Positions 23,954 to 35,043 are shown, counted from the first letter of the stretch. The stretch: DNA of 35,214 bases from Terriglobus sp. (GCA_026225595.1 JAMFTB010000284.1:1-35214); one strand, 5' to 3'. Notes: generated by a model from the sequence alone, not told the origin. Translations and numbers: made by a program.

Positions 23954-24724
23954 ATGTTCAACGACCAGCAGACCACACCGGACGAAGCGCCTGAGAGCAA
24001 AGGCTCCAACATGAAGGTGCTTGCAGCGGTCTTCACGCTGATCCTGCTTGCAGCCGTTGGTATCCGCATCTACCTCATCCATCGTGAGCGCGTGGAGGCC
24101 AATAAGCCCGCCGCTGCAGCGGAGGCGCCGGACTACACGGCAGATGAGCTGGTGCTGCCGCGCCGCCTGCACCAGATGGATATGAAGGATGCGCGCGACC
24201 TGAACGGCACGCGCATATGGGTGTGGGCAGCCGGCCAGTTGAACGCGTATCCCGCGACGGCCACGCACATGGACTACGCGCATCCCGGCCCGCTGCTGCT
24301 GGGCGTGGACCCGCTGGACGTGGTGAACTTTATTGAGGGCAAAGCTCCGGAGTCCGCCTTCAGCCGCATCCCCAAGGGAGATGCGCAGGTGTTCATGCTC
24401 TTCCATCGCAAGGATGACCCGGCCAAGCTGTGGGGCACCCCTGTGGGCTATCGCGAAGGCAAGATCTACACCTTCTTCATTGATGAGTGTTTCTTCTACG
24501 ACGATCCGCACACGCTGTACAAGCACTGGCCTGCGGCAACATGGCAGGCGATTGAATCCCATCAAGCCATCAAGGGCATGAACGAGCGGCAGGCCCAGCT
24601 GGCGCTGGGCCAGGTGAGCAAGCCAGGGCCGGGCATGCCGGGTGACCGAACCGTTGTGTTTGATAACGACGGCCACCCGGTGTCTGTAACCTTCGCGCAT
24701 GACAAGGCAACGTCGATCAGCTAA
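23954..24724 (+). CDS. Membrane-anchored protein with possible BamE-like tail, unknown
   Basis: A 256-residue protein with a perfect AAGGAG ahead of the ATG. Residues 20-42 are a single membrane helix (MKVLAAVFTLILLAAVGIRIYL) after a short polar N-terminus, so the bulk lies outside the cytoplasm. The middle (RIWVWAAGQLNAYPA, FEGKIYTFF-like strands around IYTFFIDECFFYDD) is beta-rich. The last 50 residues (IKGMNERQAQLALGQVSKPG, then VVFDNDGHPVSVTFAHDKA) have the helix-helix-strand order of SmpA/BamE domains. That similarity is my reading and is not proven. I know no assigned function. It follows an MFS gene by 60 bp. Confidence 0.75.
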   Translation: MFNDQQTTPDEAPESKGSNMKVLAAVFTLILLAAVGIRIYLIHRERVEANKPAAAAEAPDYTADELVLPRRLHQMDMKDARDLNGTRIWVWAAGQLNAYPATATHMDYAHPGPLLLGVDPLDVVNFIEGKAPESAFSRIPKGDAQVFMLFHRKDDPAKLWGTPVGYREGKIYTFFIDECFFYDDPHTLYKHWPAATWQAIESHQAIKGMNERQAQLALGQVSKPGPGMPGDRTVVFDNDGHPVSVTFAHDKATSIS

Positions 24725-24733
24725 GCATCAACC

Positions 24734-24898
24734 GTCGTCATCCTGAGCGCAGCGAAGGATCTCAGCGCAATCTAAAGTTGCGATGCGCTCGTGCACTTCC
24801 GCTGCACGAATGCAGTGGTTGGAAGATGCCATCGATTACGGCGTGTTGAGTGCCGTTGGGATCCTTCCCCTTCGGCAAGCTCAGGGTCAGGATGACGA
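24734..24898. repeat. CATCCTGAG-type inverted repeat pair
   Basis: The left arm GTCGTCATCCTGAGCGCAGC continues to GAAGGATCTCA. The right arm, read on the minus strand, is TCGTCATCCTGACCCTGAGC followed by AAGGATCCC. The two arms share ends but differ in the middle. The right arm overlaps the last codons and stop codon of the DUF3050 gene. Confidence 0.75.
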
Positions 24899-25681
24899 TG
24901 TCGTGAGGTGTGAAGACGTGGCGGCAATCTGTGCAGCGATGCCGTCCCACAACCTCAGCCGCGACTCCAGCGCGAAGACCGCGGCCTGTTCCGCCTCGGC
25001 CCACTTCGCGTGGTCGTCGCCACACAGCTCCGCAATCATGCGAAGAGCCATGGGTCCGTGCTCCTCGCCGTCCACTTCAATGTGGCGTTCCAGGTACCAG
25101 ATAAAGGTATCCAGATCGCCCGCAAGGGAACGGTTCACGTCACGCACAAAGCCTTTGAACATCGCAGGTATGAGGTCTTCGCGGCCAAAGGTAAACGCTG
25201 CTGCAATGCAATGCAGCTTGCCTTCGCTAATGATGTGAAAGGTGTCGCGCAGAAACAGCTTCGCTTCATCCGGAGCGCGGCTGCCGCGGATGGCTTCATG
25301 CAAGTCTGCGCCATCGCGCAGCGCAAACAGCAGCCGATCAACCGCCACGGTTGAGGCTCCGCACTGCTGCATGGCGATGCGGTACAGCTCAAAGTGGCTC
25401 ACGTGCTGGCCGTTGTAAGTGTCGCTCTCTTCGCCCAGCACAATCTCGTTGATGAGGCGGCGGCTCTCCGGCGTTGCGGATGGAAGCCACGGCACATCCA
25501 CGGATGTAAGGCCGCGCTGCAGTGCCTTCAGCAGGCTCATAAAATCCCACACGGCAAAGACGTGCGCCTCCATGAAGATGCGCAGATCATCGATGGTGCG
25601 AAACGATCCGTACAGCGCATGCGAAGCCAGCCGCGCATACAGCGGCTGCAGCTTTTCTTCCAATGCTTCCAGTTGCGTCAC
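24887..25681 (-). CDS. DUF3050 family protein (heme-oxygenase-like fold)
   Basis: A 264-residue, mostly helical protein with the DUF3050 signatures LRIFMEAHVFAVWDFMSLLKAL, VLGEESDTYNGQHVSHFELY and FWYLERHIEVDGEEHGPMAL-type segments near the end. Conserved His and Glu residues in these segments fit the iron-binding positions of heme-oxygenase-like enzymes, but no activity is established to my knowledge. It starts at a GTG that overlaps the TGA of the DUF971 gene (GTGA), so the two are translationally coupled. Its C-terminal SSS and its stop codon come from a dispersed repeat. Confidence 0.85.
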   Translation of the reverse strand: MTQLEALEEKLQPLYARLASHALYGSFRTIDDLRIFMEAHVFAVWDFMSLLKALQRGLTSVDVPWLPSATPESRRLINEIVLGEESDTYNGQHVSHFELYRIAMQQCGASTVAVDRLLFALRDGADLHEAIRGSRAPDEAKLFLRDTFHIISEGKLHCIAAAFTFGREDLIPAMFKGFVRDVNRSLAGDLDTFIWYLERHIEVDGEEHGPMALRMIAELCGDDHAKWAEAEQAAVFALESRLRLWDGIAAQIAATSSHLTTSSS

Positions 25682-26097
25682 TTAACCAAACCCTCATCCA
25701 ACCTACGCAGAAAGTCCCACGAGTAGATGCCGCTCTCGTGTCCGTCAGCCCATTTGAATTTGATGGCGTAGTTGCCAACGGGTTCGGCGCTCAGCGGCTT
25801 TGCGGGCGGCGTGTACAGCGGTAGCAGCTGCTTTGGTTGGGGTCGCGGCTCACCCACGGCGCGGCCTGTCTTCTCGCGCTCTTCGTGGCATGTGGCGCAG
25901 GGGCAGGCGTCGCGCAGGTAGGGGAACGTCCACTGCGAACGATGGCCGTCCTTCCACACAATCTCAACGCCGGTGCCCTCGCTGATGGCGATCTTCACCT
26001 TTGCGGGCGAGATGGAGGTGGGCGGCAGCGGCTTGTCTGCCTGCTCGGCGCGCTCACTCTCCTCGCGGCTGATCATGCGAATGCCTTCGTGACTCAT
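25678..26097 (-). CDS. DUF971 / gamma-butyrobetaine hydroxylase N-terminal-like protein
   Basis: A 139-residue protein with the DUF971 (GBBH-like N) domain. The diagnostic parts are VEIVWKDGHRSQWTFPYLRDACPCATCHEE, which includes the CPCxxC metal-binding segment, and IKFKWADGHESGIYSWDFLRRL. The same domain is found fused to Mrp/ApbC-type Fe-S carriers and at the front of carnitine hydroxylases. On its own its function is unknown. The start is uncertain: the ATG at 26076 has GAAGG seven bases upstream and may be better than 26097. It is 26 bp after the TauE gene and overlaps DUF3050. Confidence 0.88.
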   Translation of the reverse strand: MSHEGIRMISREESERAEQADKPLPPTSISPAKVKIAISEGTGVEIVWKDGHRSQWTFPYLRDACPCATCHEEREKTGRAVGEPRPQPKQLLPLYTPPAKPLSAEPVGNYAIKFKWADGHESGIYSWDFLRRLDEGLVK

Positions 26098-26123
26098 GAC
26101 TCTATTGTCTCAATTCCTGAAAA

Positions 26124-26912
26124 TCAATGCGCGGCGCGAAACTGCTGCAGAAAGAACCAGCCGCTCACCATGAAGCCGGCGGTCAGCACCAGCGCACGCA
26201 TTGCCTTCTGCGGCATGCGCCGGGCGTAGTGTGCGCCAATGTAGCCGCCCAGCCCTGCGAAGATCATCGCAATCAGGCAGTACTTCCACACCACCGCGTG
26301 CATCAGCACAAACGTCACTACGGCAGAGAAGTTTGCAACGCACGCCACCAGCACCTTCATGCTGTTCAGCTGGTGCATGTTGTCCACGCCCAGCACCGCC
26401 AGCACAGCCATAATGAGCAGACCGCCGCCTGCGCCAAAGTAGCCCACGTACAGGCACACCGGCAGCATCATGCCCACAAGGCCCGTCATCGATATGGGCT
26501 TCTGCACGTGCGGCTGCGCCGTCTCCTTACGCAACCATACGGAGATTTTTCCGGAGAAGAGAAACAGCACCGTTGCCAGCAGGATGAGCCATGGCAGGAT
26601 GAGTATGAACATCCGCTGCGGCGTATGCAGCAAAATCTCCGCTCCACCCACACCGCCCGCTACCGCGCATAGCAATGAAACAACTAGCAGGTCCCGTCGC
26701 AGGTCAGCGCGCAGGGCAAATACGCTGGTCAGCTGCCCCGGCCATATGGCAACGGTGTTGGTTGCGTTTGCCTGCACAGGCGGCACACCCATCGCCAGCA
26801 TGGCGGGGAAGGAGATGAATGATCCGCCGCTGGCCACTGCGTTCACCGTACCGGCAATCAGCGAGGCCGTTACCAGCCAGGCGTAGCGCGCGTGCGAGAG
26901 CAGATGGACCAT
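26124..26912 (-). CDS. TauE/SafE family membrane permease
   Basis: A 262-residue protein with about eight membrane helices and the TauE/SafE pattern: LIAGTVNAVASGGSFISFPAML at the start of repeat one, QANATNTVAIWPGQ, and GYFGAGGGLLIMAVLAVLG at the start of repeat two. Members move sulfite, sulfonates or related organic anions, and the substrate here is unknown. GAGGG lies four bases before the ATG. It starts 6 bp after the ATPase gene, and DUF971 follows, so it belongs to a compact minus-strand operon. Confidence 0.92.
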   Translation of the reverse strand: MVHLLSHARYAWLVTASLIAGTVNAVASGGSFISFPAMLAMGVPPVQANATNTVAIWPGQLTSVFALRADLRRDLLVVSLLCAVAGGVGGAEILLHTPQRMFILILPWLILLATVLFLFSGKISVWLRKETAQPHVQKPISMTGLVGMMLPVCLYVGYFGAGGGLLIMAVLAVLGVDNMHQLNSMKVLVACVANFSAVVTFVLMHAVVWKYCLIAMIFAGLGGYIGAHYARRMPQKAMRALVLTAGFMVSGWFFLQQFRAAH

Positions 26913-26918
26913 CGCCCT

Positions 26919-27701
26919 CTATTCTACGAGCGCGGGCGCGGTGAACTCCGGCGTTGCGGCGATTAACGACTGCGTATACGCCTCGCGCGGATGCTCGCAC
27001 ACGGCAACCGCATCCCCGGTTTCCACCAGCCTGCCGTGGTGCAGCACCGCAACGCGGTCGCACAGGTAACGCACCAGCGGCATGGAATGCGAGATGAACA
27101 GGCACGTAAGTCCACGCGTGCGCTGCAGCGTCCGCAGCAGGTTGATGACCTGCGCGCCCACGCTCACGTCCAGCGCGCTCACCGGCTCGTCCAGCACCAG
27201 AAACTCCGGCTGCAGCGCCAGCGCACGCGCAATGTTGATGCGTTGCCGCTGGCCTCCGCTGAACTGGTGCGGATAGCGTGGCAGCGCCGCTGCATCCAGG
27301 CCAACTTCCTCCAGCATGGCGGTCAGCTTCGCGTCCAGCTCTGCGCCGTGCAATTGCACATCGTTGTGGATGGCGAACGGCTCCGCAAGAATGTCGCGCA
27401 CACGCATCCGCGGATCAAGCGCGGCAAAGGGATCTTGAAAGACCACGCCCATGCGCCGCCGCAGCGCCTTCATCTGCGCGTCTGATGCGTGCAGCACATC
27501 GATGCCGTCAAAGTGGACGCTGCCTGCTGTGGGCTCAACCAGCCGCAGCACCATGCGCGCCACGGTGCTTTTGCCGCTGCCGCTCTCGCCCACCAGGCCA
27601 AGGATTTCGCCGCGCGCAATGCTCAGACTCACGTCGCTTACAACGCGCGAGGAGCCGTACTGCTTGACGAGACCTTCGGCAATGAGCAGCGGTGCAGCCA
27701 T
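26919..27701 (-). CDS. Orphan OppF/DppF-like ABC transporter ATPase
   Basis: A 260-residue ATP-binding subunit of the peptide/nickel type. Walker A is GESGSGKST (38-46), the Q-loop is VVFQDPFAALDPRMRV, the signature is FSGGQRQRINIARAL, Walker B is FLVLDEPVSALD, and the switch His is in FISHSM. The family normally works with a second ATPase, two permeases and a binding protein, but none of these is in the window. The terminal oligopeptide-transporter C-domain is short. Its direct partner is instead a TauE-type permease gene 6 bp downstream. It is divergent from lrgA across 44 bp. Confidence 0.9.
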   Translation of the reverse strand: MAAPLLIAEGLVKQYGSSRVVSDVSLSIARGEILGLVGESGSGKSTVARMVLRLVEPTAGSVHFDGIDVLHASDAQMKALRRRMGVVFQDPFAALDPRMRVRDILAEPFAIHNDVQLHGAELDAKLTAMLEEVGLDAAALPRYPHQFSGGQRQRINIARALALQPEFLVLDEPVSALDVSVGAQVINLLRTLQRTRGLTCLFISHSMPLVRYLCDRVAVLHHGRLVETGDAVAVCEHPREAYTQSLIAATPEFTAPALVE

Positions 27702-27745
27702 ACGCCGGATGCTATCACCGGCCCATTCGCGATAGCCTTATCCGC

Positions 27746-28132
27746 ATGGCAATCCTGCGCGCATTTCTGGTGCTGCTGCTCGCTCAACTCGTGGGCGAGG
27801 CGCTGCACCGCGCGCTGCATCTGCCGCTGCCCGGCCCGGTACTGGGCATGGCATTGCTCGCTGCCGTGTTGCTCCTCCGCAGGCGCGAGCCGGACGAAGC
27901 GCTGGTCACCACATCCAACGGCCTGCTTCGCTGGCTTGGATTACTCTTCGTGCCTGCCGGTGCAGGCGTGGTTGCAAACCTGCCGTTGCTGCGCTCTGCA
28001 TGGCTGCCTATCGTTGTTGCACTGGTGGTCTCAACGGTCCTCACAGCATCGGTCACGGCGCTTGTCATGCAGGCGCTGCAGCGCCGTGGCGAGCGCGTTG
28101 TGATGGAACCGTTGAAGGAGACGCAGCCATGA
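27746..28132 (+). CDS. lrgA: CidA/LrgA family holin-like protein
   Basis: A 128-residue membrane protein with four helices and the family motif LPGPVLGMALLAAVLLLRRR, followed by LRWLGLLFVPAGAGVVANLP. These proteins are described as holin-like and, with LrgB, affect murein hydrolase activity, cell lysis or export of small organic acids such as glycolate and pyruvate. The track ORF is longer, but the ATG at 27746 opens the first helix. It overlaps lrgB by four bases (ATGA), so the two are coupled. Confidence 0.9.
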   Translation: MAILRAFLVLLLAQLVGEALHRALHLPLPGPVLGMALLAAVLLLRRREPDEALVTTSNGLLRWLGLLFVPAGAGVVANLPLLRSAWLPIVVALVVSTVLTASVTALVMQALQRRGERVVMEPLKETQP

Positions 28133-28830
28133 TCAGCACGCTGCATGTCGAACCACTCTTCCTGTTGAGCTACACCATCGCCGCATATCTCATTGGCGTA
28201 TGGCTGCAACGCCGTACCAAGGTTGCATTGGCGAATCCGACGCTCATCGCCATCGTCTTTGTTGGCCTGCTGCTTTGGGTTACGCACATGCCTTATGCCA
28301 CCTACTTCGCGAATGTCCAGCTGCTGCACTTTCTGCTGGGGCCGGCTACTGTCGCGCTGGCCATCCCCATGGTGCTCTCGCTGGAGCATCTGCGCCGCGG
28401 CCTGGTGCCCACGCTGGCTGCACTGCTGGCAGGCTGCGTCACCGGCGCGGTCAGCGCGTACGCGCTCGTCCGCCTGTGCGGAGGCACCCCGCAGCTTGCG
28501 CTCTCCATGCTGCCCAAGTCGCTCACCACACCCATCGCCATGGGCGTGTCGGACGCCATCGGCGGCATCCCATCGCTCTCCGCGGTCTTCGGTATTACAG
28601 CGGGTATCCTGGTGGCGGTCATGCTGCCATCGCTGCTGAGACTGCTGCGTGTCACGGATCCCGCAGCCACGGGCCTGGCCGCAGGCACAGCTGGCAGCGG
28701 CATTGCAGCGGCTTCGGTCATCCCTCTTGGGCCCATCCCCGCAGCTTTTGCGGGAGTCGCCATCGGGGTCAACGGCCTGCTCACCGCGACGCTTGCGCCT
28801 CTACTGGCGCGTCTGTTTGCCCACTGGTAG
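28129..28830 (+). CDS. lrgB: LrgB family protein
   Basis: A 233-residue integral membrane protein of the LrgB/CidB family. It has PTLIAIVFVGLLLW, FLLGPATVALAIPM, the highly conserved LSMLPKSLTTPIAMGVSDAI, and a C-terminal GTAGSGIAAASVIPLGP-type helix pair. It is the partner of LrgA and is encoded directly after it with a 4-bp overlap. Its role (anti-holin or glycolate/pyruvate transport) cannot be decided here. No lytSR-type regulator is in the window. It ends 5 bp before the convergent TonB-family gene. Confidence 0.93.
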   Translation: MISTLHVEPLFLLSYTIAAYLIGVWLQRRTKVALANPTLIAIVFVGLLLWVTHMPYATYFANVQLLHFLLGPATVALAIPMVLSLEHLRRGLVPTLAALLAGCVTGAVSAYALVRLCGGTPQLALSMLPKSLTTPIAMGVSDAIGGIPSLSAVFGITAGILVAVMLPSLLRLLRVTDPAATGLAAGTAGSGIAAASVIPLGPIPAAFAGVAIGVNGLLTATLAPLLARLFAHW

Positions 28831-28835
28831 AGCGT

Positions 28836-29219
28836 CTACGGTGTGTTGGGGCGGCGCTCGACGTTCACGCGGATCACGGCCTTCGACGCAATCGCTTCAC
28901 CATCGCGCATTGCGGGCTTGAAGCGGTATCGCTGCACAGCCTCAACCGCGCGCGCGTCGATGCAATCGTTGCCGGAGCTCTTTGTCATTTCCACATCGGC
29001 TGCGGTTCCGTCGATGGTCACCGTCATCTTCAACAAAACGGTCGCGGGCTGGTCCAGCGCGGCTTTTCCGCAGCTTTTGAAGTCGGGCGCGGGATTCTCC
29101 ACAACGGCGGGCGGCGTCGCACCCTGTTGGGGAGCCGCCGCGCCCTGCTGGGCAACCGCAGCGGTAGAGTACAACAGCAAAGACAGCACGCAGGACCTGA
29201 TCATCCGGGGATGATACAT
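28836..29219 (-). CDS. Short exported TonB-family protein
   Basis: A 127-residue protein with a signal peptide (MIRSCVLSLLLYSTAAVAQQ) and a Pro/Gln/Ala spacer. Its C-terminal TonB-like domain contains VLLKMTVTIDGTAADVEMTKSSG and CIDARAVEAVQRYRFKPAMRDG. It lacks a membrane anchor, unlike classic TonB, so it may be a free or lipid-independent periplasmic relative. TGGAG eight bases upstream favours the first ATG (29219) over the one opening MIRS. Two cysteines (SCG and DCI) could form a disulfide. It is divergent from the MHS symporter and convergent with lrgB. Confidence 0.82.
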   Translation of the reverse strand: MYHPRMIRSCVLSLLLYSTAAVAQQGAAAPQQGATPPAVVENPAPDFKSCGKAALDQPATVLLKMTVTIDGTAADVEMTKSSGNDCIDARAVEAVQRYRFKPAMRDGEAIASKAVIRVNVERRPNTP

Positions 29220-29284
29220 ACGTTGTTCTCCATTTGAATTAACACTTGTGTGAAACGCCTTGCGCGCAGCATCATCAACTATCC

Positions 29285-30595
29285 ATGCCTAGCCCAAGTG
29301 ACAAGCCGCGGAACACACCGCGCCAGGTGCTCTTCGCCAGCCTCGTCGGAACCACCGTCGAGTTCTTTGACTTTTACATCTACGCCACAGCCGCGGTCAT
29401 CGTCTTTCCCAAGCTGTTCTTTCCAGCGACGGACGCCACCGCTGCAACGCTGGCCTCGCTGGCTACCTTTGCCATTGCGTTCATTGCGCGGCCCATTGGT
29501 GGCGTGCTGTTTGGCCACTTTGGCGACCGCATTGGACGCAAGGCAACGCTGGTGCTCGCGCTGTCGACCATGGGGCTTTCGACCGTAGCTGTGGGCGTGC
29601 TGCCCACGTATAAGACTGCCGGTGTAATTGCGTCCCTGCTGCTGGCGCTGTGCCGCTTTGGGCAGGGCATTGGCCTGGGTGGCGAGTGGGGCGGCGCGGT
29701 GCTGCTGGCGACGGAGAATGCGCCGCCGGGCAAGCGCGCTTGGTACGGCATGTTTCCGCAGCTGGGCGCGCCCATTGGATTCTTCCTCTCAAGCATGGTG
29801 TTTCTGCTGCTTTCCAAGTGGCTGACACCTGCGCAGTTCCTTAGCTTTGGCTGGCGGTTGCCGTTTCTTGCCAGCGGCGTTCTTGTGCTGCTGGGCCTGT
29901 ACGTGCGGCTCACCATTACGGAGACGCCGGTCTTTGCCGCTGCGCTGGAGAAGCGGCAGGCCGTGAAGGTGCCCATCGCGACGATTGTGACCAAGCACTT
30001 TGGAGTGCTGGTTGCCGCCACCCTTTCCTGCCTGGCAACGTTCGTTGTCTTCTACCTCATGATCGTCTTCACGCTCAGCTGGGCCACGGGAGCGCTGCAT
30101 TACAGCAAGAACGACTTTATTGAGATGCAGCTGATCGGCGTGGTCTTCTTCGCACTCACCATACCTGCTGCAGCGTTGCTGGCAGAGCATGGGCGCAAGC
30201 GCGTGATGATTGGCATCAGCGCGGCCATCGTTGTGTTTGGCCTGTTCTTTGCGCGGCTGTTTGAGGCAGGCCACGGCGGCGCGCTGGCCCTGCTCATCAT
30301 TGGCCTGTCGCTGATGGGTATGACCTACGGCCCGCTGGGCACGGTGCTGAGTGAGTTGTTTCCAACGCCTGTGCGTTACACCGGCAGCTCTCTGGCGTTC
30401 AGCATCGCGGGCATCCTGGGTGCGTCGCTTACGCCGTACATTGCAACGCGGCTTGCCACCACGTACGGCCTGCAGTCCGTGGGTTACTACCTTTCAGGAT
30501 CAGCGGTGCTCAGCATCATCGGCCTGCTGGCCATCCGCGAGACGAAGCATGAGGATTTTGGTGTTGTCGCGAGTACTGTTGCGGAAGCGCCATAG
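29285..30595 (+). CDS. MHS-family MFS symporter (ShiA/ProP-like)
   Basis: A 436-residue transporter of the metabolite:H+ symporter group. Diagnostic parts are VGTTVEFFDFYIYATAAVIV in helix 1, GHFGDRIGRKATLVLAL in loop 2-3, FGQGIGLGGEWGGAVLLATE in helix 4, and LSELFPTPVRYTGSSLAF late in the chain. Family members take up shikimate, proline/betaine, citrate or 2-oxoglutarate, and the substrate here is unknown. The track start at 29246 is a TTG, and the ATG at 29285 suits the family better. It probably forms its own transcript. Confidence 0.92.
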   Translation: MPSPSDKPRNTPRQVLFASLVGTTVEFFDFYIYATAAVIVFPKLFFPATDATAATLASLATFAIAFIARPIGGVLFGHFGDRIGRKATLVLALSTMGLSTVAVGVLPTYKTAGVIASLLLALCRFGQGIGLGGEWGGAVLLATENAPPGKRAWYGMFPQLGAPIGFFLSSMVFLLLSKWLTPAQFLSFGWRLPFLASGVLVLLGLYVRLTITETPVFAAALEKRQAVKVPIATIVTKHFGVLVAATLSCLATFVVFYLMIVFTLSWATGALHYSKNDFIEMQLIGVVFFALTIPAAALLAEHGRKRVMIGISAAIVVFGLFFARLFEAGHGGALALLIIGLSLMGMTYGPLGTVLSELFPTPVRYTGSSLAFSIAGILGASLTPYIATRLATTYGLQSVGYYLSGSAVLSIIGLLAIRETKHEDFGVVASTVAEAP

Positions 30596-30722
30596 TCCTG
30601 CGGCGTGTCGCAATTCATACTGAATCACCAAAATCGTTAAAATTTTCACGATAGCTGCGGCTTATGGCAGGCAACTGAAGGTCGCGGTGTGGGCGCAATT
30701 CGCGTCTAATGGAAAGAACCGC

Positions 30723-32075
30723 ATGATTCGCCTACGCCACCTCATCCCGATGCTTGCTGTTTGCCTGTGCGCGGGCCATGCTGTCTCGCAGGTGCCTGCG
30801 CCGGAGCGGGATGCCGTAGAGCGTGTGGCCTCACCGCATGTTCCAACCCCGCCTGCGGATGAGAAGAAGATGGAGCGTGCAGATGCTGTGCCGCGCACGG
30901 AGATTGTCGGCTACTTTCCGCAGTGGGGCGTCTACAACCGGCGCTATGTGCCGCTGGACCTGGTGAAGAGCGGCGCAATCAAGTCGCTGACGCAGATTGA
31001 TTACGCCCAAGGCAACATCAAAGACAGCGCGTGCGTCGTCGCCGATCCGCAGGCGGACATGAACCTCATCTACAAGGCAGAGGACTCTATCGACGGCAAC
31101 GCCGACGATCCGAATGCTCCGCTGCGCGGTAACTTCCACCAGCTGCAGCTGCTGCGCAAGCTCTATCCAAAGCTGCGCATCATCATCTCGCTTGAGGGCA
31201 AGAAAGGTCTGTTTGAAGAGGCGGCCAAGCCTGAGAATCGCGTGGCCTTTGTGCACTCGTGCATGGCGCGCTTTCTTGAGGGGCACCTGGCGCTGGGCGT
31301 GGAAGCCCCGCACCTCTTCGACGGTATTGATGTGGACTGGGAGTATCCCGACGCAGCGCATGCTGAGGATTTCTACGGCCTGCTGGCGGAGTTTCGCAAG
31401 CAGATGGATGCCATCGGCTACAAGAGCGCGGAGCTGCGCGCCGGCACTAATCGGCGCGGCTTTACTCTCTCCATTGCAAGCGGAGCGAATCATAAGGCGA
31501 TCGATCCCATCAACTGGGCGCGCGTGGCCGCCAGCGCAGACCAGATCGGCGTAATGACCTACGACTTCCAGGGACCGTGGTCGCACGACACAGGCTTCGT
31601 TGCGCCGCTGCGTTCGACCGATCCCCACGTGGACACGGTATCGACCGTGATCAGCGCCTACCTTGCAGGTGGAGCGCCGCCGCGCAAGCTGTTGCTGGGC
31701 CTGCCGTTTTACGCATACCAATGGCACAACGTTCCGGACAATCCAACGCACGGCCTCTACAGCAAGGGCGACCCGATCCACGGCAACCTGAACCAGTCCA
31801 CCGCTGCGTCGCTATTGCAGAACGAAGATGCAGAGCTGTACCGCGATCCCGCATCGCAGGCGCCGTGGATCTACGACGGTGACAACTTCCTGACCTTTGA
31901 AGACGCGGTGTCGCTGAAGGCGAAGCGCGAATACACGGAACAGCTCAAGCTGGGCGGCATGATGGTGTGGGAGCTGAGCGGCGACACCATTGACGCACAG
32001 CTGCTGCGCGCATTGACGAAACCAGCAGCACCTGAATCCGCACGCGGCGCAACGCATTCGCAGTCACCGGAATAA
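30723..32075 (+). CDS. Exported GH18 chitinase-like glycoside hydrolase
   Basis: A 450-residue protein starting at the ATG at 30723, with GGAAAG ahead of it. Residues 1-23 are a signal peptide (LIPMLAVCLCAGHAVSQ). The GH18 barrel has VGYFPQWGVYNRRYVP as strand 1 and LRIIISLEG (SxGG-like) as strand 3. The catalytic DGIDVDWE (200-207) has E207 as proton donor and all three Asp residues in place. VMTYDFQGPW and a late MMVWELSGD are also as expected. It should cleave chitin or related GlcNAc polymers outside the cytoplasm. No chitin-binding module is visible, and the N-terminal 35 residues after the signal are a Pro-rich linker. It is convergent with gyrB. Confidence 0.94.
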   Translation: MIRLRHLIPMLAVCLCAGHAVSQVPAPERDAVERVASPHVPTPPADEKKMERADAVPRTEIVGYFPQWGVYNRRYVPLDLVKSGAIKSLTQIDYAQGNIKDSACVVADPQADMNLIYKAEDSIDGNADDPNAPLRGNFHQLQLLRKLYPKLRIIISLEGKKGLFEEAAKPENRVAFVHSCMARFLEGHLALGVEAPHLFDGIDVDWEYPDAAHAEDFYGLLAEFRKQMDAIGYKSAELRAGTNRRGFTLSIASGANHKAIDPINWARVAASADQIGVMTYDFQGPWSHDTGFVAPLRSTDPHVDTVSTVISAYLAGGAPPRKLLLGLPFYAYQWHNVPDNPTHGLYSKGDPIHGNLNQSTAASLLQNEDAELYRDPASQAPWIYDGDNFLTFEDAVSLKAKREYTEQLKLGGMMVWELSGDTIDAQLLRALTKPAAPESARGATHSQSPE

Positions 32076-32098
32076 GTCCCGGCACAAGACAAACAAGA

Positions 32099-32140
32099 AG
32101 AGCTCGCTGGAATCCCCAGCGAGCTCTCTTCGTTTGTGTT
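32099..32140. terminator. Bidirectional intrinsic terminator between GH18 gene and gyrB
   Basis: AGAGCTCGCTGG and CCAGCGAGCTCT form a perfect 12-bp stem around AATCC. T-rich sequence follows on both strands (CTTCGTTTGTGTT on plus, TCTTGTTTGTC on minus), so it can serve both convergent genes. Confidence 0.85.
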
Positions 32141-32150
32141 GTGTCGTTTT

Positions 32151-34910
<2,760 letters not shown>

Positions 34911-34912
34911 TC

Positions 34913-34918
34913 ATTCTA
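34913..34918 (-). promoter_or_regulatory. Possible -10 element for gyrB
   Basis: TAGAAT on the minus strand lies 84 bp upstream of the gyrB ATG and matches five of six -10 consensus bases. No good -35 is seen at 17 bp. Confidence 0.3.
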
Positions 34919-34943
34919 CCATTTCGGGGCGGTGAAACGGAGT

Positions 34944-35034
34944 GCAGAACGCGGTGGTCGCGGAGTATCCCGCGGTGTTCGCAAAGTCGTCCTTCCGAGC
35001 CCTCCGCGAGGACACCGCGACCACCGCGTTCTGC
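34944..35034. repeat. Perfect 20-bp inverted repeat between gyrB and rpmI
   Basis: GCAGAACGCGGTGGTCGCGG (34944-34963) is exactly complementary to 35015-35034, with 51 bp between. The spacer keeps partial symmetry (GTGTTCGC and GAGGACAC). It occupies most of the 323-bp gap between the divergent gyrB and rpmI genes. A related single arm is at 20532. Confidence 0.88.
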
Positions 35035-35043
35035 CTTTTCTCG

